Source: Zopfochytrium polystomum (Eukaryota > Chytridiomycota > Chytridiomycetes > Chytridiales > Chytridiaceae). From it: a stretch of 64,000 nucleotides of DNA. A model generated the notes under the pieces. That model was not told the origin of the DNA. It searched no databases and worked only from the letters and a program-made list of their open reading frames with translations. The DNA is taken from NCBI GenBank assembly GCA_025765615.1, contig JAIVFJ010000021.1, positions 186,001-250,000 of the forward strand. The letters run 5' to 3'. The position numbers and the translations under genes were made by a program. This document shows positions 12,964 to 23,254 of this stretch, in pieces (the stretch's first letter is position 1; every line of letters begins with the position of its first letter).

Positions 12964-13900
12964 TATCCATTCACACTAGCGAATCCACCAGCAGGAACAT
13001 ACACAGCATGAGTTAGATGCCACAACTGCCCTGCCAATCCAGGAATGAGGACAACAACTTTGCGCTCAACGCAAAATTGGCTTTTGTCTTGGAAAATGTT
13101 TTAGTGATCACATATTTGGCAGTGGAACTTTTGATCATGTGAAAAGGAATGCTTTTGATAGTACTGAGGCAAAAACTGCAAAGCAAAAAAAGAATTGAGC
13201 AAATTCTTGATGTTCCTTTTATTCTTTCAAAAATTTTTGTGGCCAGATTTTTCAAAAATTCAAACAAAAAGGGGATTTTAAAGCTAAGTTGTTTCTCTAT
13301 GAGCTGTGTAATTTGGTCCGCTTTGAAGAATGCTGTGATTTCTGAAATCAACAAAATGTGTGTCTGTAGCCATTGAAAGATGGCCTCCAAACAATGGAGT
13401 GTATCTCAGCCAAATCTCTACAAAATGAAAAATAACAAGCAGCACAGAGAGCCCTTCCATAGGCTAGTATTAATATTAAATAACCAATCAATTATCTTGG
13501 ACATTGCATTTGGTTCAAATTGCAAAACTTCAAGATTTGCACATTTCAAGACCCAGTTTGCACTTGCCCTTTTCTGTAATTTTTTCTACTTTTGCTTCAA
13601 TGAATCATCAGGAAAAAAAATAATGGACCTATAGTCTCTTAATCCATTCAATTTTTTGGCCAATTCTGAATTAGAATGCAAGATTTGATAGACTTTAGTG
13701 TAGTTTTTGCATTTGTGGACTAATGGTCAAAAAAGCGTGCCAATATTGGTGCAGCTGCAGAGTTGTTGCATTTACTTGCCCCCCAGATGGCATACATCAA
13801 AATGCAAACTATCAGCACGCCAGTGCTAATGCTTTTGGGAAATTCATGTCAGTACAGGTTTTAGGTATGTTGCAATTTTGAGGGTCATTGACAAATTTTG
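12964..13900. other. AT-rich gene-free stretch, probably transposon-derived
   Basis: About 940 bases with no recognisable gene. It lies between the piggyBac transposase fragment and a piggyBac-like terminal motif, so it is probably the 3' non-coding part of that element. Phe/Lys-rich open frames reflect base composition. Confidence 0.4.
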
Positions 13901-13904
13901 GCAC

Positions 13905-13930
13905 AGTGGCACCAACCGTCAAAGGGTTCA
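13905..13930. repeat. Candidate piggyBac right terminal inverted repeat with TTAA-like target
   Basis: GTGGCACCAACCGTCAAAGGG followed by TTCA. Reverse complement begins CCCTTTGACGG, similar to the CCCTTTGxC ends of many piggyBac/looper elements, which insert at TTAA. Here the target would be mutated to TTCA. The left terminus was not found. Confidence 0.35.
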
Positions 13931-14004
13931 AGCCTCGGAGAAATTGTGCAAAGTTTTGTTTGTCCCTTTCCGCTGAAAAAGGGGGGGTCTGACAACCCTA
14001 TTAT

Positions 14005-15579
14005 TTATTTCTTTTTTGCTTTTGCCGGCTTAGCCTTCGCGCCTGCCCGAATAATGCGACCAGTGTTACGGTCGCGACGCCGGAACATCGCGAAAGGATC
14101 AGTGGACTTTGCCTTTTCTGCCTTCGCTGTCTCAACAACCTCAATGGGCATTTGCATTCCTGACAGGAGAAGGGCGGCGTGTCGTCGGTTTCCCGCACTC
14201 GTGTGAATGGACACTTCCAGATCAAACAGGCGCGGATACATGTCGAAGTGCGGTTCGATGTCTGGGAATGCGCCGACGGCCGCTTCCGGGATCTTGAAGC
14301 GAATTACTCCGCTCTGCACAGTTGCACGGAAGGGCCGCTTAAGTTCAACTTTCACGCCCGACCATTCCCTCAAGCGAGGCAGCACAACGTGAATAAGTTT
14401 ATCCAGAAATTCGTAAGCCCGCGAGCCATGCACTTCCACCGCGGCACCTAGCGGCATACCTACTCTGATTTTCTTTGCCGCGTCTGCTGCAGTTGAGAAT
14501 AGCGGTGTGGCTGGCAAGCCCGTGATGGAGGACAGTGACATGATCGCACCAATAAGAATGTTTCTGCAAATCGTACAAAAAAAAAAACTACCCATCAGTC
14601 TGACTTCCGTCGTTCGCAAAGCCTCTCACTTGTTATCGATTGCCTTTTCGTCCCAAACTCTTAATGAGACCTTCTTTACGACGGGAAGGTGCTGTGGCTT
14701 CGGGCTGAAGTATTTCTCAAACGCCCGTGCTCGAAGTATAGCGTTGCGGTCGATTCGGCGGAAAAATCGAGCGAACTGCTTCTTGCGGACAGTTGTGTAG
14801 TCTATAGGATTCTTCATGACTGGCCGCCACCCTTGGCGTACTGGTCGAACAATTTGCCTGTTTGATTCGGCAGTGAGGAGGTTCGAAGTTATACCGTTCA
14901 AGGAGTACGGAGATGTTGGCAATTGGCCGAGGGGGACGGAAAAGACTTGTCGAAGAGCTGCGGGGCGAGGAGATTCTATCCTATTTTCTGAACTGTTTAG
15001 CTCCCACACTTTGTAAATGAATCGCATGCACCTTTTCGTCTCACTTTCCGCATCTAAAGCAGCAATAGATGGGGCCAGCGGAGAATCGTGGCAATAAAGT
15101 AAAACCAGTATGTCGTCCATCAAAGTCTCGTACAAGTGGGTCTCCAGCCGAGGTCGAATCACAGGCACCGCATCGAGCGCATCCATGACTTCTGGAGGAA
15201 GGTCTTCGTCCGTCTCCTCGCCGGTTTCCAAATTGACTGACGGCTTCGCTATTTGGGATGCCCCTTGCGCCTCCGACTTCTCATGCTTCAGCTTTCCCGG
15301 GTTATCACCCAGAGCTGGCAACGCTGTAATCGTGACCGACTCAGCTGCCAGTGGCTGCTCAGCTGCAGCCGACGACGCGATACCGCGTTTCGGAGTCAAA
15401 CGAGACGTGGGCAATGCCTCCACGTCGCGTGTGAAGGAGTAGTCTTGCGAAAGCGAGACCGTGGACGGTGCGATCGTTCGAGGGAGACGAACACCATTCC
15501 CGGTCAAACACCTTAGGCCAAGGGCGAAACTAAGACGAGGAATCCGTCGGGCGGCTCGTTGCACTAGCACGATCGACAT
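14005..15579 (-). CDS. MRPL7: Mitochondrial large-subunit ribosomal protein uL5m
   Basis: Structural protein of the mitochondrial large ribosomal subunit, bacterial L5 family. Exons 15579-14630 and 14563-14005, intron of 66 nt (14629-14564), total about 502 residues. The uL5 core lies in the C-terminal half: VVKKVSLRVWDEKAIDNKN near the intron, then NILIGAIMSLSSITG, GAAVEVHGSRAYEFLDKL, and the C-terminal domain with FDMYPRLFDLEVSIHTSAG. The N-terminus MSIVLVQRAARRIPRLSFAL is Arg-rich, without acids, and looks like a mitochondrial presequence; this is why I chose ATG 15,579 over frames that start further upstream. The N-terminal half is a low-conservation extension, and the Lys/Ala-rich tail (AGAKAKPAKAKKK) is basic, as in RNA-binding tails. 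The protein is longer than yeast MRPL7. Confidence 0.85.
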
Positions 15580-16442
15580 GTTTCGCATGCGAGAACGCAC
15601 CCTGGCTCGCTGGCTTCTCACGCACGGGGAAGGAACAGCCGACGAGGAACCTCCCTCCCTCTCGTTGACAAGGAGCAAAATCACCGTTCACCTGACAAGG
15701 GGCGTTGGCTTCCAGAATGTGGGATGTTGCACACACTTTCCGCCTGATCCATCCGCGCACTTGCCCTTGCCCAATCCCATCCCATTCTGCTAATGACAAC
15801 CAACGCTGTTTCGGCAGCCTCGCCACCGCCGCTATTTGCCACTGCCATTGCTGCCAATCTCGGAGTGATGAAGAAGTAGTCGTATTACCACGGCCATTTG
15901 TCACTGCGATCGCCACCGATTTTGCATCACCACCAACCGAAACGAATCCTTTCCGCAACCTTCGTTCAGGTGAGGAAATGGTAAAAGGACGCCCGCTGCG
16001 CATGGACACAGGACACGATGCAGCTGCTTATTGTGATCCATGATCGACGACGGCGGCAGTGGCGATTGCGGTATCGCGGCACGGTGTCCGGGCTGCTGCT
16101 ACAGCTTTGCAGGCGGTGTCCGATTCAGGGGCGGCATACCAGCAGGGCACCAACGAGGAAGGGTGGGTGCTGACTTTTTTTTTCCAGATTTTTCATTTTT
16201 TTTGCTTGTTTCCGCAGCTCCCCCCTTATGCCCCAAGTGCTTAGTTGAGTTGGTTTCGCGCGAAGCTTTTAGCAGGAAGTCCGTGGAGGCGCCAATGCTT
16301 CCGCAGGCTGTGGCGCGAAGCGGCCCACGCGCCGGTTGTGTCACAAATGGCGCAGAAAACAATCAAACGCAGCAATGTGCAGAACATCCAGAGGCCAATG
16401 TTCACAGTGCTCATGTATTGAGCACGAATCTCCTTCTCCTCT
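15580..16442. other. Intergenic region between uL5m and peroxidase genes
   Basis: About 860 bases, upstream of the uL5m start and downstream of the peroxidase stop (both genes on the minus strand). I see no conserved coding sequence. It should hold the uL5m promoter; no clear TATA element or named binding site could be assigned. Confidence 0.4.
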
Positions 16443-17188
16443 TCACTGTTGCGAGAGCAGTTTAACAATGTGAGGCTCAATGGATTCAGGAGTGGCCATG
16501 GATGAGAATCGCTCCACTGGCTTTCCGTTTTTGTCGATCAAAAACTTCTCGAAATTCCACTTGATCCTTTTTGTGCAGGAAAACCGTCAGTGATTATCAT
16601 TACATGGTGGACAAAAACAATTTGCACCTTTTCAGTCCCAAGATGCCGGGTTTCTCCGATTTCAGATACGCGTAAAGCGCGTGCTCCTCTTTTCCGTTTA
16701 CCTGTAAAAGCTGAGTAAGCGTATGTTTCTGTCGAGGCCCACACGCACATGAGTCTTCTCAAGAATGGGAAACGTCACGCCAAAGTTGAGCTTGCAGCTT
16801 TCGACCACTTGTTCACCATCCAGAGGCTCTTGAGCGAAATCGTTTGTCGGCACGCCCTGGAAGACGATGAAAATGGTGATCGGCGCCAAAAAGTTCAACA
16901 CACTCACGAGAATAACGAATCCTTTGTCCTTGTGCGTCTGGTAGAGCTTCTCCAAACCGGCATATTGAGGCGTGAATCCGCACTAGCGACCGAAAAGCGA
17001 GTATAAATAAAGCGAGTTTATTTTTCCGGTCGTTCTCCCGATCGATGATCGTTCGCAGGCACTGTGCGGCTCACCTGTGAGGCAACGTTCACAACGAGAA
17101 CGACCTTGCCAGCAGCCAGATCGGCAAGATCCACAGGTTTCCTCCGAAAATCGTTGATGGGTATCTGGTAGAAAGGGGAGGACGCCAT
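16443..17188 (-). CDS. Glutathione peroxidase-like thiol peroxidase (GPx family) with altered active-site loop
   Basis: GPx-fold proteins reduce hydroperoxides; in fungi they usually take electrons from thioredoxin. Five exons: 17188-17075, 16982-16908, 16856-16749, 16701-16628, 16566-16443; introns of 92, 51, 47 and 61 nt; 164 residues, a normal length. Seen: VNVASQ|CGFTPQYAGLEKL with peroxidatic Cys39, CKLNFGVTFPI with the probable resolving Cys84, KSEKPGILGLKR, and IKWNFEKFLID with the conserved Trp127-Asn128. Odd: the family motif GFPCNQFGxQEP reads GVPTNDFAQEP, so the catalytic-tetrad Gln is Asp69 and the usual Cys of FPCNQ is Thr67. The exon boundary falls just before this motif, and no other splice choice restores it. 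No targeting peptide is evident, so it is probably cytosolic. The start MASSPFYQIP agrees with family N-termini. Confidence 0.9.
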
Positions 17189-18291
17189 TCTGAGGATACG
17201 AGAAGGATGCGTGATGGGCAACAGCGGACTGAGGGGGGGTTGCGATTTGCGGAAGAGAGAGAGAGAGAGAGAGAGTCTTGTGCGGGGGCAGCGGATTTTT
17301 TTTTCCTCTATTATCCCCATTTCTAATACACAACAGCAAAGAGCATAAATAGCCTATCAAAAGAGAGAGAGCAGTTTTGTGTAAAGACAAACACAAGACT
17401 GAAAGAAGGAAAGATCAACCTCTCACCACCACCACCTGCAGCAGTGTCTCCATCCATCACCACAGCAGCCCAATCCATCAATCAGCAAATAACCAATTCT
17501 TTCAGACGCAGCCTGGTGGGGTGTGTGTACGGGTGTGTGTACGATCATCAGTGTTTCTGCGTTCGAGTTCCCAACTGGCAACCTTCTGACCCCTACAGAG
17601 TCGACTACTTCCTTCTCTCTCTTCCCTCATGGCTGGTGACAACAAGGGCTCCTGCAGCACCCCCGTGACGAGGGGCGCAAGGTCAAGTTGTCTGTCCTGA
17701 CGCTATTAACTGCTCCCATTGTGTTTGAGACTAGGTTCTTTGCAAGATAAAACCCCTTGCAGCGACGCAAGTAATTGGTGCTCCCACACTGATCCTTCAG
17801 AGGATTGTCCCTCTCAATGTTCATTCTTTATGTTTGAGACTCTGTTAGACAGACCAGTAGGGATAGTTCGTGGACTAGGCAAGTAGTAGAGTTGAAACAC
17901 CCCTAGAAAACAGCCCAATAAAGTTAGTTATAGCCTATTATTTGCTTTCCCTCACTCTCAGGCCCAGATCCCAGATCCCAGGGTCAAAGGAGTGAGTATA
18001 GTCTCATAGTTTTCTTTTTCATTTGAAGGTGTTTTCCAGCATTCAGAAAATCTTCTTCTTCCTGCCTGACATTTACTGTGGTGGTTTATCAGGTTTAATC
18101 TTTCACTTTCTTTCATTTGTAACCAAATAATAAAGAAATATCTTCTGAGAAACAGGTATTTTCTGGCATTGAGAATATCTTCTTCTTCCTGCCTGACACT
18201 TACTGTGGCAGTTATTCAGTTATTCAGGTTTGGGGCATTTGGCTGTGTTAGTCAGTGTCCCTTGCTTCATTTCTGTTATTTAGGACAACAT
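17189..18291. other. Intergenic/repeat region with an imperfect direct duplication
   Basis: Just upstream of the peroxidase start is a short GA tract (about 17,253-17,274). From 17,400 to 18,290 no gene is recognised. Two related blocks, about 18,028-18,095 and 18,154-18,231, share AATMTCTTCTTCTTCCTGCC and TGACAYTTACTGTGG, an imperfect direct repeat about 126 bases apart. Confidence 0.6.
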
Positions 18292-18375
18292 GCTGTCAAG
18301 CCTGTGACCTCAAATAAATTAAGTGTATACCCACTTTTTAACCAGTAATTGTGAGGATTACCACCCCATCTCGCG
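18292..18375. repeat. Dispersed 80-base repeat, copy 1
   Basis: GCTGTCAAGCCTGTGACCTC followed by AAATAAA, GTGTATACCCACTTTTT and TAATTGTGAGGATTA. The same blocks in the same order occur at about 24,945-25,022. Probably a fragment of the same unidentified mobile element family. Confidence 0.75.
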
Positions 18376-18868
18376 TTTTGCTGGCAAAATGTGACTAGGC
18401 TTGGATTCCTACTCTCTCATTATTTATTGGGTTTCCATACAGCCTCCAACTGGCTCTGTATGTCTGCCTCTGAGCCCTGTTTATTATTAATTTATTATTG
18501 GCGATGTTGCAGACAGAAAGACTCAGTCTTGATTCTAATTGCTGATACAAAGCTCCCTTGCTCAGTGGCTGGAGTTCTCCATTCAATTGGGAAGGTGCAC
18601 AGTTTGAGACATGCTGGTTGACAGACTGTGCAGAAATGCAAAGTGTAAACAGTCTACTCTGAGTGAGTGAGTGGAAGGAGTGAATGAAAAGGAGATGTGT
18701 GTTTGTGGGTGGTCCTTCTCCCCAACTTGGAGAGAAAGGGAAAACTCTGTTATGAATAATTGATACATAATGATGATATGCATGCTGTAATAGTTGCAAG
18801 GCAAGTGTGACTAGCACAGGGTAAAAACCTCTCCTATATTATCTGCTTGAGCAGAGGAGGAGGAAAAC
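18376..18868. other. Repeat-zone sequence, no gene seen
   Basis: About 490 bases with no recognisable coding sequence on either strand, lying between an 80-base dispersed repeat and a candidate copia LTR. The minus-strand open frame at 18,395-18,817 has no family features. Confidence 0.4.
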
Positions 18869-19047
18869 TGTTGACACTGGGTTTCCGTTCCACTTAATAC
18901 TCAGAGTATTTGTCATCAGTGCCCAGGTCTGCATTGCCATGGCAGTGGCTTGCTCTCCTATGGGCATTGTGAGAATGATAACTGACAGTCACAATAGGTT
19001 CGGGTCCCTTGTACCTCTTGCTGCTAACCAGTCAGTTCCGCTTAACA
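18869..19047 (-). repeat. Candidate 3' LTR of copia element 2
   Basis: On the minus strand a GCGGGGGGG purine tract (19,048-19,056) is followed at 19,047 by TGTTAAGCGG. A segment of about 179 bases then ends in TGTCAACA at 18,869. The TGTTRA...TYRACA ends form the short inverted termini expected of a copia LTR, and position and strand fit the coding remnant to the right. The 5' LTR was not found, so no pairwise check was possible. Confidence 0.55.
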
Positions 19048-19056
19048 CCCCCCCGC

Positions 19057-21691
19057 ACGATGGCCATAGGTGTAGCACCCATTATGCAAAGTGTGCGTAA
19101 GTGTCTGAGGCTTCGACTGAAAGGTGTGTTCGAAAGGTTGGAGTGAGGTCAGTTGCTGGTGCTGAGACGTCGAGAGTGGTTTTGCAAGAATGTCTGCAAT
19201 CTGGCCGCTGGTTGGTATGTAGCGTACAGTGATCTCTCCAGTGGCTACAGCTTGTCAGAGGAAATGAGCACGTATATCAATGTGTTTTGTGCAAGCATGT
19301 GTGAGAGGGTTGAGCACTAGTGCGATTGCAGATTGATTGTCCTCGAGGATTGGTAGTGGCTGCTGTGCAGGGAGTTGCAACTCTGATAATACGGCTAAGA
19401 GCCATTGTGCTTCTTGGAAGACTTCAGAAAGTGAGTAGTATTCTGCTTCCATGGAGGATAGCAATACTCGATCGTGTTTGTGTGAGACGCAAGAGACAGC
19501 AGCAGCCATGAGGAAGAAAACATATCCAGTGCGCGATGTGCGGTCTCCAGGTTCGCCCCCATAGGATGCGTCTGCGTATGCAGCTGGTTCAAGGGTGTCA
19601 TTTGTGAAGAACTGTAGCGGCTTGCAGCTTTGCCTGTAGCGAAGCTGGCGGAGGAGTGCATTGCGATGGCACTGGCGTGGCTTCAGTTGGAACTGGGAGA
19701 GTACATTTGTTGCAAATGCGATATCTGGTCGAGTTTGTGTTGCAAGATATTGAATTTTGAGTGTGGATCAATACCAGCTTGAGTCACTCTCACTGAGTTT
19801 GATTGACGTTTTGTCATGCATAAAGGTGAAGGACATTGGAGTTGATGCAATGTCGAGGTCGTCCCACATTTTCTCTTCAGTGAGAATTGTCCTGGTGTAT
19901 TAGTCTAGGCCCATCCAAATGCCTTTGGTGTTGCACTCAAGGTGGATGCAAATCACTTGGCTGACAGTGGTTTCCTCAAGGGACATGCTGTACTCAGCAC
20001 TAAAAGCATCCTCAATTTTTGCAATGAGAGCTAGGGTGTTGGCCATGACATTGATGTCGTCAACAAAGACAAAGATGATTTCAAACGTTTGCTGCTGAGG
20101 GTCTACTCGAAAGAAGAGGCAGGGCTCAGCAAGAGATTGATTGAAGCCGAGTTTCTCAACAATGAACTTGCAAAAGGTCAGGAACCAGTTTCGTCCAGAT
20201 TGATGGAGTCCATAGAGGCTCTTGAGGAGTTTGCAGAAAAGTTCCTTTCCATCTGGAGTGAATCGCTTGTGGCCTTTTGGTGGATGCATGTAGATGACTT
20301 CTTTGAGAAAAGTGTACAGGTAGGCTGTGTTGACATCCATGCTGTGGTACTCAAGGTTAAAAGCAAGGCTGATTGCAATGAGCAGTCAGATGGCCTGGAT
20401 CCGGATGACAGGAGAAAAGGTGTCTGTGTAGTCGATGCCTTCGCGTTGGGTGTTTCCACATGGGACAAGACGGGCTTTCCATCGCTTCAGCCACCCAAGC
20501 GGTTGAGCTGTAGGCATAAACCCATTTGCAGAACATTGCACGTTTGCCAGGAGGAAGAACTGCGCATTCCCAGACCTTGTGCTCGTTGATGGATGCTGCT
20601 ATGCGGTCTGCTGTTGGAGCTAGGCTCTCTTCAGGTTTGTCTTCGTCTTCGCCCAGGACAACAGCGAATGTGTCAGGGTTCCAACCATAGTCGTCATCGT
20701 CATTATCATCTTCCATATCTTGGGGAAGATTTGGAGGTTGATCTGAGGTGTTTGTTGATGGTGATGGCAGCTGCCCCCCCTGGAAACCTGGTGAGTGCAA
20801 GAGGAGGGAGCACCATCAGGAAGAGAGTTCGATAATCGACGGTAAGAGTCAAGTGGTGGCTTGACAGGCTCGAAAGGAGGAGAGTCATCAGATTCCGGAA
20901 AATCCGTAAAATCATCAGAGAGAGAAGTTAAGAAATCAGAATTAAGAGATTGAAGCTTAGCGTCACTGCGGACAAGGCCAGGAAAGACATGCTCATGCAA
21001 GTTATAGTGGCGTGTCTGAAGAATGGTCCATGCAGTAAAGTCGTAGCTGAGGGTAATAGACTCGCTGCTGTGTCAAAATGCAAGAAGAGTCCAAGTGAGG
21101 CCTGAGGAGAAAACTTGGTCTTGTGTGAGTTTGCAGGTTCTGTATACTCATTGTTGAGTGTGACAATGAGGCAGCCAAAAATTCCTGGAAAGGTGGTGCA
21201 GGTTGGGTTTTCAGCCTTGGTAATATTCAAATGGAATTCGACCAGTGCAAGTGTGTTGCACGCGATTATGCAGGAATGAAGCATGGCATATTGAATAGGA
21301 CCAGAAGAACCATGGAAGCTGGGCTTCAATCAGGAGACAGGAAGCAATGTGGGTGATGACCTTGACGGCATTTCTGCAACACCATCATCTCCTTGATGTA
21401 AGGGACAGAAGGCTGAAAGACATTGGGAGGTTGGTGGTTGCTACAGTAAGCCTCAAATTGCTGAGTTTTAAGGCCAAGGTTGTCTGCCTGTACAAATAGT
21501 GTTCGACGAGTGGGGAAGAGCTGCTCTTCAATATCATTGTGATCAATTATCTGTTGAGTGACAGTGTTGACCCAAGTATAGCCTGTGGCGTAGTCAACAA
21601 TAACTTCAAAATAGTTGGAACCGTCAAGAGATTTTTTTTTTTTTATTGTTCCAGCCCCAGAGGGGCTGGCAGGAAGAGAAAGAGCCATCAA
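19057..21691 (-). mobile_element. Ty1/copia retrotransposon 2, degraded integrase-RT-RNase H
   Basis: Read right to left. The integrase core begins near 21,620 with VIVDYATGYTWVNTV and VQADNLGLKTQQFEAYC, and ends with FGCLIVTLN...HKTKFSPQASLGLFLHFD near 21,150. An acidic linker follows (DDNDDDDYGWNPDTFAVVL, about 20,700). RT pieces include IYMHPPKGHKRFTPDGKELF, KSLYGLHQSGRNWF and the catalytic IIFVFVDDINVM at about 20,050. RNase H ends with SSMEAEYYSLSEVFQEAQWL and LEDNQSAIALVLNP...TKHIDIRAHFL at 19,255-19,420. Frame breaks between these pieces and missing gag/protease show it is inactive. It diverges clearly from element 1 (9.4-10.7 kb) and element 3 (25.4-27.5 kb), so several lineages have invaded. 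Confidence 0.9.
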
Positions 21692-21833
21692 CGGTGAACC
21701 GTAATGGACTATGTCCAGGTATCACCTCAGCAAGCCCACCCCATGCGCTACGGACTTACAGGGTCGTCAGGCATCTCCACTGCACATAAAGCCACAATGA
21801 TTAAAGGAGAAGGGGGAAACACAGAATTGTTGA

Positions 21834-22722
21834 GATTCGACCCACAGGGTACACTACGCCCGTTACTAATGATCCCTTTGAGAACTCCATCCAATCACAT
21901 TGGATGGGGTGTTTGAAGGGCTCAGTAGGTTCAATACTTGAATGGGGCGCTCGGAAGGGCTAATCTGTTCTCAATAAAAAGAGGTAGGCAAAGGTGGCTG
22001 TTGTTCTAGCTTTGTTCATCCTACTGGTAGGAACAATGCAATTAGAACATGCACAAAAACGCTCAAACTACACACTCTGCACATGTAACACAGCACAGCA
22101 AGCATGCAGAAGCAGTGTACCACTGCCCAATGCTCCGGAATTCCGCTCTCTGCATCGGAATAACCCTCTCTGCACTGGAATTCCGCACTCTGCATCGGAA
22201 TTCCGCTTCCTGATCTGGAATTCCAGCTTTCCTGCTGTGCTGTGCAATCTGAGCAATGCAACAGGCATTTAGGAATCAGGGATTGCACCAATCACTGCAT
22301 TTCTAAAAGTGAGATAAAAACTGAGCTCACCAGAGATTGCACCAATCATTGGATTTCTAAAAACAAGGAAAAAAGCGGCTTGTTTCCCAAACAAGCTTCC
22401 TGATTTGGAAACAAGCAACTGTTTCTCAAACAAGCTGTAAATTGGTTCTTGGTGGTACTCAGCCCAGACAAAGTACTCAGCCCAAGGTGGTACTCAGCCC
22501 TGGCTGTTACTTAGCCCTGGGTGGTGCACAACCCAGGCTGGTACTCAGCCCAGGGTGGTGCTCAGCCCAGGCTGGTACTCAGCCCTGGCTGGTATTCAGC
22601 CCTGAGTGATGCCCAGCACTGGGTGGTACTCAGCCCTGAATGGGTACTTAGCCCAGGCTGGGGATTGGTGCTCAGCCTGCTTTATCTCATTTCTGTGGCC
22701 TGCTCTGTTCAGCCCACTGCTC
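21834..22722. repeat. Dispersed repeat family, copy B, with internal minisatellites
   Basis: Same ends as copy A (TGTTGAGATTCGACCC on the left, CAGCCCACTGCTCC on the right) but longer. Extra length comes from two internal expansions: a GGAATTCCGCWCTCTGCATC type repeat at about 22,134-22,235, and an array of about a dozen degenerate 18-base units (GGTGGTACTCAGCCCTGG type) at about 22,449-22,665. Copy A has only one or two of each unit. It lies next to the 5' side of copia element 2. Confidence 0.85.
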
Positions 22723-23254
22723 CCTCTGTTTTCTGATGGCTCCAACCCGCAGGAGTATACATGCAGCAACCTCTCACAGAGATCAAACAAGAAATCCAAC
22801 CCCCTCCTTGCTGCTTTGACAGAATTCAGTGCAAAACAAGCCAATCTCTCTTCCTCCATTTGCTCTCTCTTCCACCTCCGCCCACTCACTCCTCTCTCCT
22901 CTCTCCATCCTCTCACTCCTCTCCCTTTTTCATCATCACTGCTCTCTCTCTCTCTCTCTCTTCATCCCCACACACACCAAGTCCCTCCAGTCCTGGGTGG
23001 GATTTCATCAAGAATCAAAAAAATAGAGAAGTAAGTCTGAAGGAGGTCAGTGTAAGAGAGGGGAGCAGCTGTGAAAAGTCGGAGGGTTGGGATAAGTCAG
23101 ATTAGGCTACAGCCCATGTCAAGATTGAGAAGGGCAACAGTGGCTCAGTGAACGTCAGGGGGCTCAGCAGGAGATGGGTGATGAGTGGCTCTTGCTTGTC
23201 AGCGTGAGGGAAGTTGTATTGTGTGGTGAAGCCAGATAATGCCTGCAACAAGTT
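22723..23254. other. Pyrimidine-rich gene-free stretch
   Basis: CT-rich plus-strand sequence with a short (CT)n tract at about 22,948-22,964. No gene recognised. Open frames rich in Ser/Leu/Pro follow the composition. Confidence 0.5.

Noticed and set aside
18985..19010. Possible tRNA B-box (GGTTCGGGTCC) near 19,000
   Set aside because: No matching A-box or cloverleaf arms at suitable distance; it lies inside the proposed copia LTR. No tRNA was found elsewhere in the window.
22449..22665. CRISPR-like array (18-base units)
   Set aside because: Units are contiguous and degenerate without unique spacers, so this is a minisatellite; the window is eukaryotic.
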